Source: Bacteroidota bacterium
GTDB taxonomy: Bacteria > Bacteroidota > Bacteroidia > Bacteroidales > SKPS01
NCBI GenBank assembly: GCA_022709695.1
Contig: JAKLII010000010.1
Coordinates: forward strand, 1-64,000
Direction of reading: 5' to 3'
Length of the DNA stretch: 64,000 nucleotides
Shown here: one piece after another, positions 27,025 to 35,907 of the stretch
Position numbering within the stretch: position 1 is the first letter of the stretch
How the letters are laid out: every line of letters begins with the position of its first letter
Translations under genes and position numbers: made by a program
Notes under the pieces: model-generated
Database searches by the model: none
What the model saw: the letters and a program-made list of their open reading frames with translations, nothing else
Told to the model about the DNA's origin: nothing

Positions 27025-28908
27025 ATGGCAGAACAAGAAGCCTTCGCTCCATTTGATTCCCTGGAAATCACCTTTGACTCCACCGAAATCACATGGGATT
27101 CCTGCCACCACGCCAAAGGTCAGCAACTGAAGAAGGAGGGTGTTATCACCGGAGGGCTGGATCTGGTGCTGACAACTCAGGATGAATTCCACAGGGAGAT
27201 GCGGCTGGATATGTTCCCCGATACCCATATCTCGCTTAAAATCCTGAACCCCCTGTTCCAGGAGATGGGTTCCCACTCAACACCCTTCACACTGCCCACC
27301 TCCAAAAACAACCTCATTGCCTTTGGGTTCCCCAACCGTGTGGAAGGGTATTTTGCCAGCCGGCAGCAAGCGTATCCCATCCGCATCTTTCACCAGGGGA
27401 TCCAGATCCTTACCGGAACCCTTACCATCACCTCTTCCGACAAAAGCAACATTGAGTGTTACTTCAAATCCGGCAACGGAAACTTCTGGTCCGACATCCG
27501 GGAGAAAAGCCTGAAAGACATAGATCTGGGCAAAAGCCCGGTGTATCCCCAGATGTATGACCGGTACAACTTTGCATCCCAAAGCCTCTGGTCGAAGTAC
27601 CCGCAGTATCCGTTTGCCTGCTATCCCATCATCAACGAAAAGCTGGCAGAGGATACCGGCATCGAAGGGATCTACCAGGACAAGAAGGTGATCAACCACT
27701 TTTACCATGACCTCCAGACCCAGGAGCAGGGGGTTGAAGGAGCCATCATCCCGCAGCTCTATGTGGCATATATCCTCGAGAGGCTGTTTGCCACCTTCGG
27801 GTATTCGGTCGAAGAGAATGTGTTTACGACCCATCCGGAGCTTTCCACCCTAACGCTTTATAATTCCTATACCTACTTCACAGCCTTTGTAGCCGATCCA
27901 CCTGCACAGTTTGATTATGCCAACCATGTGCAGGATTACCCCATCCCGGACTTTCTGAATGTACTTGAAGTGATGTTTGGTACAAAGTTATTTGTCAATG
28001 ATTTAACCAAGACAATCCGGTTTGTTTTTGTCAGGGAACTGCTTACCCGGCCATCCGGCAGGTTGCTGAAAAAGATCACCTCATCCATCACCCTGGAAAC
28101 GGTGCCGGGATACGACAGCGTGGAATTCAACTTCAATGGCGACGATGTGGTTACCGAAGAAGATACCATCAAGGATATCGATAACCACCCGATGGATCCT
28201 CCGGTGATGTACATTGCAGACCTGCCAAACCCCACCACGATTTTCTCCACCCGGTATGTCATCACCGAGGACAAGTACTACATCGCCATGAAGTCTCAGG
28301 CTCCACCGCTGGTAAACTGGGAACTCTATTCATACAACCTTCGCAAGAGTTCCACCCAGCCGGGGCAGAACCCCTGGAAGATCGAGTGCCCGGGGTTTAC
28401 CCTGCCCATGTACCTGGGTTATGACAATTTCTACACTGCAGCGCCGTATTGGGATGTTGCCCACTGGCCACTGGCTGCCCATCCGGGGGTGGGGAACTTC
28501 TCCTTTGCGCCGGATAAGGAGGGGAAAGATTCATTTACCCCAAGGTTCCTCTTTTACCGGGGAATGCAGAGCGGAGCTCCACTGGCAACCTGGGATGTAT
28601 ATGACAAAAAGCCAGTCCCGGTGCAGCCCCACCTTCCGGTAAAGATCCCGGAGGCAACTGTAGCCTTGCAATGGGAGGGAGCCTATGGCTTGAAGGAGAA
28701 CTTTTACCGGGAGTATATCCAATGGATGCTCTCCGGCCACGACAAGCTGGAATTCAACGCCTATCTGAACATCGTGGAGATAGCCCAACTGGACTTCACC
28801 CAATCCTATGCCCTGGAAGGCAACATTCCCCTGCTGATCGAAAGCGTCGAAGTGAGCCTTGCCCCAACCGGAATGTTTGCCTCGAAGATCGTAGGGCACA
28901 GGATTTAG
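27025..28908 (+). CDS. Phage baseplate/tail hub-like protein
   Basis: A 627-residue protein and the last structural gene before the right-end genes. The central segment around residues 300-330 (HVQDYPIPDFLNVLEVMF, then KLFVNDLTKTIRFVF) resembles the hub-type fold of tail-associated proteins in Bacteroidota siphophages, where a Phe/Leu-rich helix precedes a beta domain. No lytic or protease motif is visible. Function as baseplate hub or central tail spike is inferred. Confidence 0.6.
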   Translation: MAEQEAFAPFDSLEITFDSTEITWDSCHHAKGQQLKKEGVITGGLDLVLTTQDEFHREMRLDMFPDTHISLKILNPLFQEMGSHSTPFTLPTSKNNLIAFGFPNRVEGYFASRQQAYPIRIFHQGIQILTGTLTITSSDKSNIECYFKSGNGNFWSDIREKSLKDIDLGKSPVYPQMYDRYNFASQSLWSKYPQYPFACYPIINEKLAEDTGIEGIYQDKKVINHFYHDLQTQEQGVEGAIIPQLYVAYILERLFATFGYSVEENVFTTHPELSTLTLYNSYTYFTAFVADPPAQFDYANHVQDYPIPDFLNVLEVMFGTKLFVNDLTKTIRFVFVRELLTRPSGRLLKKITSSITLETVPGYDSVEFNFNGDDVVTEEDTIKDIDNHPMDPPVMYIADLPNPTTIFSTRYVITEDKYYIAMKSQAPPLVNWELYSYNLRKSSTQPGQNPWKIECPGFTLPMYLGYDNFYTAAPYWDVAHWPLAAHPGVGNFSFAPDKEGKDSFTPRFLFYRGMQSGAPLATWDVYDKKPVPVQPHLPVKIPEATVALQWEGAYGLKENFYREYIQWMLSGHDKLEFNAYLNIVEIAQLDFTQSYALEGNIPLLIESVEVSLAPTGMFASKIVGHRI

Positions 28909-28990
28909 TAGTTAGGTGGCTAGTAAAGGCAGATAATAATTGAAATTTTATATCTCTGATTATCTGTTCTTTAAACTTCGCAGGCAAAAA

Positions 28991-29009
28991 TAAATTTGAC
29001 AAATGTCAA
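28991..29009 (+). promoter_or_regulatory. -7 box with overlapping palindrome
   Basis: TAAATTTG at 28991-28998 matches the Bacteroidota -7 box. TTGACA at 28996-29001 and TGTCAA at 29004-29009 form a perfect 6-bp inverted repeat with two bases between, covering the box end and the likely transcription start. A repressor bound here would block the nuclease-like gene at 29078. The -33 box is poor, which fits regulated expression. The repressor is not encoded nearby. Confidence 0.5.
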
Positions 29010-29077
29010 TTTACGTAATAGATTGCCATAAAAACAACGTATTTAAATACCATACAACAACAATAAACAATTATATC

Positions 29078-30016
29078 ATGAAGAAGAAATTTGACAATGA
29101 GTTCCAGGAACAGATGGAGAACCAACTGATCCGCTTCAAAGAAGAAAACCAATACCTGCCTTCGAAATCACCTAAAAAGGCATGTTTCTACAGTGAACTG
29201 AGCGACAACCTTTACCCTCCTGTCAAACATGGTTTTCTGCAGTACATTTTACAATATGGCATGCCCTTACACGATTATGTGAATCATGTCAGATCATCAC
29301 AAGCCTACTGCATCAACATACTCTATCCAATGGTAGCATTATATCCAGATGCTCTTTTGGAAGTTTTAAGCCAGAAGACGGGAAAACACTTGTCGAAGAT
29401 TCTATTTTATGAATTTGAGTATTCCCCGGAAACCAATATCCTTGGAGAATGGAAGAGCGACGACAACCGGCCGGAAGAATACATCACTGCCGTTGATCTG
29501 AGGATTGATACCATGGACTCTGAAGGTCATACGGTAATTTTCCTGATAGAAGTTAAATTTACCGAGGCTGATTTTACAAGCTGCGGTGGATTCAACTCAA
29601 CCGGCAATATCGATAAAACAAGGGAGGTTTGCGAGGATTCATCCAAGCTACTTACAGACTTTCATCTATGCTATCTGAATGGAGCAAAACTAAAACGCAC
29701 CTACTTTGATAGTGATTTCAACCCTTCTATGTCATTCAAAAATAGCGTATTTCAAAAGCAATGCCCCTTTGCAAACAACCACCAATGCCTGAGAAATCAC
29801 ACACTTGCACGTAAGCTGTCTCAGACCCATCCAACCTATTTCGTGCTGTTGCATCACGAATCGAATGAATCCATCATGCAATGGTGGAACAAGTATAAGA
29901 ACATTCTTAATGACGATAAAGACCTTTTGGAACTTACCGGCAGGGAGCTTGTCCAAAAATCAGGGAATAGGTTATTCGAGAAGTACTATAATGATAGATA
30001 CACGCTGAAAATTTAG
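29078..30016 (+). CDS. PD-(D/E)XK nuclease-like protein (PGN_0703-like)
   Basis: A 312-residue protein resembling the PGN_0703 family of putative restriction endonucleases. The nuclease core shows Asp144 in VDLRID, then FLIEVKF with Glu158 and Lys160. Cysteines at 169, 185 and 198 and a later CPF-x5-CLRN segment could bind a metal; the latter segment is typical of the family. The ATG at 29078 is used because the -7 box and palindrome lie upstream. The gene is AT-richer than its phage neighbours and its stop overlaps the integrase stop by four bases. No methylase is adjacent, so it may be a stand-alone defence gene or a Mod-dependent nuclease. Confidence 0.6.
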   Translation: MKKKFDNEFQEQMENQLIRFKEENQYLPSKSPKKACFYSELSDNLYPPVKHGFLQYILQYGMPLHDYVNHVRSSQAYCINILYPMVALYPDALLEVLSQKTGKHLSKILFYEFEYSPETNILGEWKSDDNRPEEYITAVDLRIDTMDSEGHTVIFLIEVKFTEADFTSCGGFNSTGNIDKTREVCEDSSKLLTDFHLCYLNGAKLKRTYFDSDFNPSMSFKNSVFQKQCPFANNHQCLRNHTLARKLSQTHPTYFVLLHHESNESIMQWWNKYKNILNDDKDLLELTGRELVQKSGNRLFEKYYNDRYTLKI

Positions 30017-31167
30017 AAATCAAACACCTTCATTTGATCGCGGCGAAGCTGATCACTGACATGGGCATACACCATCGTCTGGGTGATGGCAGCATGCCCC
30101 AGGAGCTTCTGCAGCGTTGCCAGGTCATTGGTTTTTTCGTAGAAAAGGGTTGCAAAGGTATGCCTGGCAACGTGAAAGTGCAGGCTTTTGCGGATGCCCA
30201 GCTTCCCGGCGATCTCCTTGAGGTACTCATTGTTTTTCTGGTCACTGATCATCTGAAACACATACGGGTCTTTGGGCCGGCGTTGCGCCTGGTCAATAAG
30301 CCACAGCGCTGTCTGACCCAGTGGAATCACCACCGTTTCCCCTGAAGTGCGCTGCGTCTTGTAAGGCATTATATATATGGTATCCTCTGCGAGGTGATCC
30401 CAGCGCAGCCGTTTTACGTCTGAAATCCGCAAGCCCGTGAAACAGGAAAACAGGAATGGGTGCAGCACCTTTTTATACCGTTCAGGCGCATCAGGATCCT
30501 TGAATACCTCCATCATTTTATTCCGTTCCTGCTCTTTCAGGTACACCAGGGATGGCTTCCCTTTCCGGATTTTGATGAATTCAAAAGGATTGGATTCCAG
30601 CAGCTCCCTTCGGAGGGCTATCTTGATGTAGGTCTTAAGGACTTTCATTGCCGCCCCGATCGTAGATTGATTGTTGAGGAGTTTATCCCGAAGGAACACC
30701 TGGAACCGGCTGACCAAATCCGGAGTGATGTCGTTGAAGAGTATGGAGAGCTTGAATTGCTTGAGTTTGCTGGCAACGGCTTTGTGGTGGTTGTAGGTGC
30801 CTTGTGAAATTTCACCTCTGCGGTTGTCAATCTCCTTAAACATCCAACCCAGAAAGTCACCGGAACCACCAAAGCCTGTGTATTCAGCCACCAGAAGCTC
30901 GGGCGTCAATTCCTTCTTTTTAAGCATAAATCTCTTCCTGATTTCGAAAATATCTGCGCGCACCTGGTCAAGCATCATATTCAGGCTTTTGGCATCAGGA
31001 TGGGACTCTTTTACTGTCTGATCTTTCTCGTCATAAAAGGAGGTCTCCAGGTACATATCGATGGGCAGTTTTACTATTTTGCCCTGAAGGAATACCTGTG
31101 CGTAAAAACTGCAGGTGCCATCCTTTCTGAGGTAGTCTTTTTTCTGCTTAATTAGTACTTTACTCAT
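30013..31167 (-). CDS. int: Tyrosine integrase
   Basis: A 384-residue site-specific recombinase of the Bacteroidota integrase type. An N-terminal arm-binding part (1-80), a SAM-like core-binding domain (100-200) and a catalytic domain follow in order. All catalytic residues are present: Arg247 (TGLRISD), Lys270, His332 and Arg335 (HVARH), His358 (LLGH) and Tyr367 (VYAHV). It lies divergent to the direction of late genes and next to tRNA-Lys, with its 5' end toward the tRNA. It should integrate and, with an excisionase that is not visible here, excise the prophage. Confidence 0.93.
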   Translation of the reverse strand: MSKVLIKQKKDYLRKDGTCSFYAQVFLQGKIVKLPIDMYLETSFYDEKDQTVKESHPDAKSLNMMLDQVRADIFEIRKRFMLKKKELTPELLVAEYTGFGGSGDFLGWMFKEIDNRRGEISQGTYNHHKAVASKLKQFKLSILFNDITPDLVSRFQVFLRDKLLNNQSTIGAAMKVLKTYIKIALRRELLESNPFEFIKIRKGKPSLVYLKEQERNKMMEVFKDPDAPERYKKVLHPFLFSCFTGLRISDVKRLRWDHLAEDTIYIMPYKTQRTSGETVVIPLGQTALWLIDQAQRRPKDPYVFQMISDQKNNEYLKEIAGKLGIRKSLHFHVARHTFATLFYEKTNDLATLQKLLGHAAITQTMVYAHVSDQLRRDQMKVFDF

Positions 31168-31168
31168 C

Positions 31169-31190
31169 TTTTCGGGAAGTTTTCGGGAAG
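31169..31190. repeat. Two tandem 11-bp repeats upstream of integrase
   Basis: TTTTCGGGAAG occurs perfectly at 31169-31179 and again at 31180-31190, directly before the integrase start (on the - strand, just upstream of its ATG). Tandem short repeats here could be integrase arm-binding or autoregulatory sites. The spacing of 11 bases is about one helical turn. Confidence 0.5.
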
Positions 31191-31266
31191 TCCGTCACCA
31201 CTGGGTTACAGACGATCCGGGTTAAAAAATATGATTTATTTTATTGATTTTCAGTTTATTAGCGAG

Positions 31267-31315
31267 CAAAAAAAAGAGAGGGATAGAACCAAAATTACTT
31301 TGGTTGCATCCCTCT
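31267..31315 (-). terminator. Rho-independent terminator after tRNA-Lys
   Basis: Read on the - strand, AGAGGGATGCAACCAA is followed by a short loop and a nearly complementary arm ending in TATCCCTCT, then a run of eight T. It lies about 39 bases downstream of the tRNA 3' end and should stop tRNA transcription before it reaches the integrase gene. Confidence 0.7.
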
Positions 31316-31353
31316 GATTTACTGTTACTTACGATAAAAAAAGAACAAAAATG

Positions 31354-31426
31354 TGATCCCGCTGGGATTCGAACCCAGGACCCACGGCTTAAAAGGCCGT
31401 TGCTCTACCTGCTGAGCTACGGAATC
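31354..31426 (-). tRNA. tRNA-Lys (anticodon TTT)
   Basis: A 73-base tRNA with a 7-bp acceptor stem (GATTCCG with CGGGATC), D-arm, anticodon loop CTTTTAA giving anticodon TTT, and a T-arm containing GGTTCGAATCC. CCA is not encoded. Its 3' end faces the integrase, so the last 20-40 bases are the probable attachment core shared with the left end of the prophage, which is outside the window. The tRNA remains intact. Confidence 0.95.
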
Positions 31427-31592
31427 AGCAGCCTGAAATTTGGAGGTGCAAAATTACAGCTTTTTTGCTAAAAGCCAACTTCACCGTAATAATTATTTTT
31501 TCAGCCCGCAGGCTATGGGTATCCTTACACATGCTTTAATGATCCTTCATCCATCCATTTTCGGGTAAATTATCGAAAAAACGAAAAAAAAA

Positions 31593-31622
31593 TTTGCAGT
31601 TTACCGTTTTGTTGTATTTTTA
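31593..31622 (+). promoter_or_regulatory. Promoter of the 151-residue protein gene
   Basis: TTTG at 31593-31596 and TATTTTTA at 31615-31622, 18 bases apart, are a near match to the Bacteroidota consensus (final base A instead of G). The gene starts 30 bases downstream. Confidence 0.45.
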
Positions 31623-31652
31623 GCACATCAATACAATCAGACATACAACCAC

Positions 31653-32108
31653 ATGGAAGAAATTAATCTGACCATACGTCCCCTGGCAGGATTCGGCGAT
31701 CTGAACTTCGGAATGAGCATGAATGCAATTGTTGATCTGCTGGGACAACCTGAAGATTCTGAAGTACTTAACGATGGAGATGACGAAGTAGAAACCCTGA
31801 TCTGGAATTACTGGGCATTGGGGATCACCCTCTTTATCGAAGGCCCGGATAATTCGGTGCTCTCAAACTGCGAAACCGAAAACCCAAACGCGGTACTGTT
31901 CGGCGAAAAGGTCTTCGGACTGGGTGAAAAGGAAATTATAGCCCTTATGCAGGAAAACGGTTTCAGCGATTACGAAACGGAAATCGAAACCTGGGGTGAA
32001 AAACGGCTCTCATTCGAAGATGCCCAAACCGATTTTTACTTCGACGCTGGCAAGCTGGTTACCGTTAACTGGGGAATCGTTGTCAATAACCAGGGTGAAA
32101 TCATCTGA
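31653..32108 (+). CDS. Conserved hypothetical cytosolic protein
   Basis: A 151-residue acidic protein with no signal peptide or membrane segment. It is strand-rich with conserved-looking Trp and Gly positions (FGMSMNAIVDLLG, GITLFIEGPD). I do not recognise a function; the fold pattern is reminiscent of small immunity-type proteins. It is convergent with xerD, 11 bases between the stops. It is the first host gene after the tRNA. Confidence 0.7.
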   Translation: MEEINLTIRPLAGFGDLNFGMSMNAIVDLLGQPEDSEVLNDGDDEVETLIWNYWALGITLFIEGPDNSVLSNCETENPNAVLFGEKVFGLGEKEIIALMQENGFSDYETEIETWGEKRLSFEDAQTDFYFDAGKLVTVNWGIVVNNQGEII

Positions 32109-32119
32109 CATATTACAGG

Positions 32120-33049
32120 TTATCTTCCCCTGTTCCGGGGGTGAAACCGGTTGATGGTCTCCTGCAGGTACTCCTTATCCAGATGTGTATACACTTCCGT
32201 TGTGGTGATGGATTCATGACCCAGCATCTCCTGTACGGCCCGCAGATCGGCACCCCCTTCCACCAAATGGGTGGCAAAGGAATGGCGTAAGGTGTGAGGA
32301 CTCACCTCTTTGTGAATCCCTGCCATCCTGGCCAGCCTCTTGATCAGCAAAAACACACTGACCCTGCTCAGCGACTTTCCGAATTTATTGAGATACAACA
32401 GGTGCTGATACCCCTTTACCGGATTGGCAAGTTTACGGAATTCATTTATATATATGGTATTATACCGGATTGCTGCACTGCCCACAGGAACAAGCCGCTC
32501 CTTGTTGCCTTTACCCACAACCCTGATAAACCCTTCCCTGAATTTCAGGTTCTGTAACTGCAGGTTTACCAGCTCGCTTACCCGTAAACCGCAACCGTAA
32601 AGTGTCTCAACAATCGCCCTGTCGCGGTGACCTTCCGATTTGCTCAGGTCAATCATGCCAAGCATCCGTTCAACCTCTTCCACCGAAAGCACCTCCGGAA
32701 GCTTCATCCCTATCCGTGGTAGATCAATCAGGCTCGAGGGATTCTCGGTAATCAGCTTCTCACTCTGCAGATATGAAAAGAAACATTTGAATCCGGATGT
32801 GATACGGGCCTGTGACCGTGCCGACAACCCCCGTTCACGGCAATGCTGCAAAAACTGCCGTAATTCTTCAACCCCGACACTGGACGGCATCACCCCTCCG
32901 GAATTCTGCTGCAGAAAACCTGTCAGCAGATCCAGATCATGCAGGTAAGCCTGCACCGTATTTTGTGCAAGCCCACGCTCCAGACGGAGGTATTGGCTGA
33001 ATCCCCGTCGTGCTGATAACCAGTCCATAAACCGTTGTTGATTGAGCAA
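32120..33049 (-). CDS. xerD: Chromosome dimer resolution recombinase XerD
   Basis: A 309-residue tyrosine recombinase with the XerC/D layout: SAM-like N-terminal domain (about 15-100) and catalytic domain. Catalytic residues are Arg156 (CGLRVSEL), Lys180, His252 and Arg255 (PHTLRH), His278 (MLGH) and Tyr287 (VYTHL). Together with a XerC it resolves chromosome dimers at dif during division. Met8 is an alternative start. It is stand-alone and host-like in composition, not part of the prophage. Confidence 0.9.
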   Translation of the reverse strand: MLNQQRFMDWLSARRGFSQYLRLERGLAQNTVQAYLHDLDLLTGFLQQNSGGVMPSSVGVEELRQFLQHCRERGLSARSQARITSGFKCFFSYLQSEKLITENPSSLIDLPRIGMKLPEVLSVEEVERMLGMIDLSKSEGHRDRAIVETLYGCGLRVSELVNLQLQNLKFREGFIRVVGKGNKERLVPVGSAAIRYNTIYINEFRKLANPVKGYQHLLYLNKFGKSLSRVSVFLLIKRLARMAGIHKEVSPHTLRHSFATHLVEGGADLRAVQEMLGHESITTTEVYTHLDKEYLQETINRFHPRNRGR

Positions 33050-33178
33050 ATCTATGAATAAAAGTTAAGAAAGTTTAGAAAGTTTAGGAAGTTGAGAATT
33101 TTTTATGCGTTGAGAGGTTTTTTGGGGGTTGGTCAGAAGATTTTTTTTGATGATCGGGTTTCAAATCAAAATTTTGTC

Positions 33179-33186
33179 TATTTTTG
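33179..33186 (+). promoter_or_regulatory. -7 box upstream of rpmG
   Basis: TATTTTTG is an exact TAnnTTTG box 30 bases before the rpmG start. No clear -33 TTTG lies 19-21 bases upstream. It probably drives rpmG and the DUF4295 gene. Confidence 0.5.
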
Positions 33187-33216
33187 CACCCCTAAACAGA
33201 GACACAGGTAATCATC

Positions 33217-33405
33217 ATGGCCAAGAAACAGAAAGACGTAAGGCATCAGATCATTCTGGAATGTACCGAGCATAAGCAGAGCGGAATGCCTGGAACCTCC
33301 AGGTATATATCCATGAAAAACAAAAAGAACACGCCCGAAAGACTCGAGCTGAAAAAGTATAACCCGATCCTGAAGAAAGTTACTGTTCACAGGGAAATCA
33401 AATAG
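33217..33405 (+). CDS. rpmG: 50S ribosomal protein L33
   Basis: A 62-residue basic protein with the L33 pattern, including MAKKQKDVR at the start, [21 protein letters not shown], and a Lys-rich end. The zinc-binding cysteines are reduced to a single Cys (IILECTE), so it is of the zinc-free type. It is followed by the small DUF4295 gene, the usual arrangement in Bacteroidota; rpmB is not directly upstream here. Confidence 0.95.
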   Translation: MAKKQKDVRHQIILECTEHKQSGMPGTSRYISMKNKKNTPERLELKKYNPILKKVTVHREIK

Positions 33406-33413
33406 TTTACACT

Positions 33414-33566
33414 ATGGCAAAGAAAGTAGTTGCAACCCTTCAGACCAAGGGCAAAAGTATGGCCAAGGTTATCCGTATGGTGAAATCACCCGGAAGCGCT
33501 TCATACGCATTCAAGGAAAATATTGTCCCGGTTGATGCTGTGGAGGAATTCCTGAAAAAACAGTAA
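33414..33566 (+). CDS. DUF4295 small basic protein
   Basis: A 50-residue basic protein (MAKKVVATLQTKGKS at the start, ending EEFLKKQ), the DUF4295 family found almost only in Bacteroidota between rpmG and ftsY. It is probably ribosome-associated; its role is not established. It starts eight bases after rpmG stops and is read with it. A strong terminator follows. Confidence 0.9.
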   Translation: MAKKVVATLQTKGKSMAKVIRMVKSPGSASYAFKENIVPVDAVEEFLKKQ

Positions 33567-33584
33567 TCCATGCGTACATCTGGA

Positions 33585-33623
33585 GGTAACTTCTTCCGTT
33601 ACGGGGGAAGTTATCTTTTTTTT
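33585..33623 (+). terminator. Rho-independent terminator after DUF4295 gene
   Basis: GTAACTTCTTCC (33586-33597) pairs with GGGGGAAGTTAT (33603-33614, with G-T pairs) around a five-base loop, followed by eight T. It separates the ribosomal-protein transcript from ftsY. Confidence 0.75.
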
Positions 33624-33653
33624 AGCCTGTACGTTCAACCGATAACCTGATTA

Positions 33654-34613
33654 ATGCCCATGGGACTCTTCAGAATATTTTCAAGAGATGATCAGAAAAA
33701 CCTCGATCAGGGGCTGACCAAAACCCGGGAATCGGTGTTTTCACGCATTTCACGTGCCCTCATCGGTAAATCCAGAGTGGACGACGATGTACTCGATGAG
33801 CTGGAAGAGATTCTGATCTCCTCGGATGTGGGGGTTGAAACCACCCTGAGGATTATTACCAGAATCCAGGAACGGATCGCCCGCGACAAATACCTTGGAA
33901 CCTCCGAACTGAACACCATTTTGCGCGAAGAGATCATCGGACTGCTTCTCGACAACCGGATGGAGGAATCGGATGATTTTGTACTTCCTGAAGGCATCCG
34001 TCCCTATGTGATGATGGTGGTTGGCGTGAATGGGGTCGGGAAAACCACCACCATCGGAAAACTTGCATGGCAGTATAAAGAACGTGGTTATTCGGTACTG
34101 CTTGGGGCAGCCGATACGTTCAGGGCTGCGGCAGTGGACCAGCTTTCCATCTGGTCTGAAAGGGCCGGCGTTCCGATCATCAGGCAAAAAATGGGTTCCG
34201 ACCCGGCCTCGGTAGCCTTTGACACGCTGCAGTCTGCCATCAGCCAGCAAGCCGACCTGGTGATTATCGATACCGCCGGAAGGCTCCATAATAAGGTAAA
34301 CCTGATGAATGAACTTTCAAAAATCCGTAAGGTGATGCAGAAAGTCATTCCGGATGCCCCGCACGAAGTGCTTCTGGTGCTTGACGCCAGTACCGGGCAG
34401 AATGCCATTGAACAGGCCAGGCAGTTCACCGCCGCCACAGATGTAAACGCCCTGGCACTCACCAAACTCGACGGCACCGCCAAAGGGGGTGTTGTGATCG
34501 GCATTTCCGACCAGTTCAGGATTCCGGTCAGGTATATTGGCATTGGCGAAAAAATCAAAGATCTTCAGGTGTTCAACCGCCGCCGGTTCGTTGAGTCGAT
34601 CTTTGCAGGGTAA
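33654..34613 (+). CDS. ftsY: Signal recognition particle receptor FtsY
   Basis: A 319-residue SRP-family GTPase that docks ribosome-SRP complexes at the membrane for co-translational insertion. The NG domain is complete: helical N domain (about 20-100), G1 GVNGVGKTTT with Lys130, DTFRAAA, DTAGR, TKLDGTAKGG and the closing motif. The acidic A domain of the E. coli protein is missing, as is normal in Bacteroidota. The second Met at 33660 is an alternative start. rimO follows four bases after its stop. Confidence 0.95.
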   Translation: MPMGLFRIFSRDDQKNLDQGLTKTRESVFSRISRALIGKSRVDDDVLDELEEILISSDVGVETTLRIITRIQERIARDKYLGTSELNTILREEIIGLLLDNRMEESDDFVLPEGIRPYVMMVVGVNGVGKTTTIGKLAWQYKERGYSVLLGAADTFRAAAVDQLSIWSERAGVPIIRQKMGSDPASVAFDTLQSAISQQADLVIIDTAGRLHNKVNLMNELSKIRKVMQKVIPDAPHEVLLVLDASTGQNAIEQARQFTAATDVNALALTKLDGTAKGGVVIGISDQFRIPVRYIGIGEKIKDLQVFNRRRFVESIFAG

Positions 34614-34617
34614 TCCC

Positions 34618-35907
34618 ATGGCTTCCAAATCGGTTAATATCATCTCCCTCGGTTGCTCAAAGAATCTGGTCGACAGTGAACGGGTTATGCAACAGCTCCG
34701 GCTCAGTGGATGGGACGTCAAGTTCGAATCCGATGACCCTGCATCCGTGGTGCTTATCAATACCTGCGGTTTTATTGCCGATGCCAAAGAGGAGTCGGTG
34801 GACACCATCCTGCAGGCCCTCGAAGCCAAAAAGAAAGGGAAATACGGCAAAGTAATCGTATTTGGTTGCCTTACCCAGCGGTACCGCGTGGCCCTGAAAA
34901 CAGAATTACCCGAAGTGGATGGCATTTTTGGAGTGGATGAACTGCCGGATATTCTTGCCAGACTCTCAACCCCCTATGATCATAAAAACCATTTTCAAAG
35001 GTATCAGACCACCCCATCCCATTATGCCTACCTCAAAATCAGCGAAGGCTGTAATCGTCGCTGCGCTTTCTGTATCATCCCCTCCATCCGGGGTAATCTT
35101 ACCTCACAGCCGGTGGAAACACTGGTAAAGGAAGCGGAATTTCTCAGTAGCAATGGCGTTAAAGAGCTGATTCTCATTGCTCAGGATCTTACGGCCTATG
35201 GAAAGGACCTGCGACTGCATGACCCGTTGGTACATCTGATCAAAGCGCTCGAAAGGGTTGAGGGTATTGAATGGATCAGGCTGCATTATGCCTATCCTGC
35301 CCGGTTCCCGGATGGACTTATCAGGCTGATGGCTGAATCGGAAAAAGTACTCCCCTATCTCGATATCCCTTTCCAGCATGCTTCTGATCCGATCCTCCGG
35401 AAGATGCAAAGGGGGCACACAGCTACCGGCGATAAAAAACTGATCGGAAAACTCAGAAGCCAGATCCCGGGCCTGGCCCTCAGAACCACCCTTATTACCG
35501 GTTTCCCGGGAGAAACCCCCAAAGATTTTCTTTTATTGAAGGAATTTGTGGAAGAAATGCGGTTTGAGCGGCTTGGAATTTTTACCTATTCCGAAGAGGA
35601 AGGAACTCCTGCAGCAGGTATGCAGGATGATGTTCCCGAAGAAGTCAAGGCTGCCCGGGCGGCTGAAATCATGGCCATTCAGGAAACCATAAGCCTTGAA
35701 AACAATACCGGCCTGATCGGAAAGGAAATCACAGTGATCATCGACCGGGAAGAACAGGAAATGATGGCAGGGCGCACCCAACACGATTCTCCTGAAGTGG
35801 ATCAGGAAGTATACATCTCTGACCCCGGAAGCTGCAAACCGGGCGATATCATACAATTGAAGGTAACGGATGCCGGAAACTTTGAGCTCTATGGTTGTCC
35901 GGCATGA
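34618..35907 (+). CDS. rimO: Ribosomal protein S12 methylthiotransferase RimO
   Basis: A 429-residue radical SAM enzyme that adds a methylthio group to an aspartate of S12. It has an N-terminal UPF0004 domain with conserved Cys (SLGCSKN, NTCGF), the radical SAM CNRRCAFC motif at Cys145, Cys149 and Cys152, and a C-terminal TRAM domain. The start at 34618 gives the canonical MASKSVNIISLGCS opening; an in-frame extension to 34537 overlaps ftsY. Its last 19 bases overlap the end of a gene on the other strand. Confidence 0.95.
   Translation: MASKSVNIISLGCSKNLVDSERVMQQLRLSGWDVKFESDDPASVVLINTCGFIADAKEESVDTILQALEAKKKGKYGKVIVFGCLTQRYRVALKTELPEVDGIFGVDELPDILARLSTPYDHKNHFQRYQTTPSHYAYLKISEGCNRRCAFCIIPSIRGNLTSQPVETLVKEAEFLSSNGVKELILIAQDLTAYGKDLRLHDPLVHLIKALERVEGIEWIRLHYAYPARFPDGLIRLMAESEKVLPYLDIPFQHASDPILRKMQRGHTATGDKKLIGKLRSQIPGLALRTTLITGFPGETPKDFLLLKEFVEEMRFERLGIFTYSEEEGTPAAGMQDDVPEEVKAARAAEIMAIQETISLENNTGLIGKEITVIIDREEQEMMAGRTQHDSPEVDQEVYISDPGSCKPGDIIQLKVTDAGNFELYGCPA

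Larger units (their letters stand above)
1..31354. mobile_element. Prophage, left end outside the window
   Basis: A continuous run of phage genes on the + strand (portal, connector-like proteins, holin, endolysin, tape measure, tail tip, fibres, baseplate) ends in a tyrosine integrase on the - strand next to the 3' end of tRNA-Lys. The phage genes are GC-rich with four-base start/stop overlaps, unlike the AT-richer cargo at about 6440-17200 and the nuclease gene at 29078. No terminase large subunit, protease, major capsid or early replication genes are present, so the element must extend beyond position 1. I did not find a second copy of the tRNA 3' end in the window. The right boundary at the tRNA is inferred from the usual integrase-next-to-tRNA arrangement. 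Confidence 0.9.

Noticed and set aside
30369..32465. Shared tatatatatggtat-like stretch in the integrase and xerD
   Set aside because: Both copies lie in coding sequence for similar IYI peptides in related recombinases; AT-rich and short, so coincidence or shared codons explain it.
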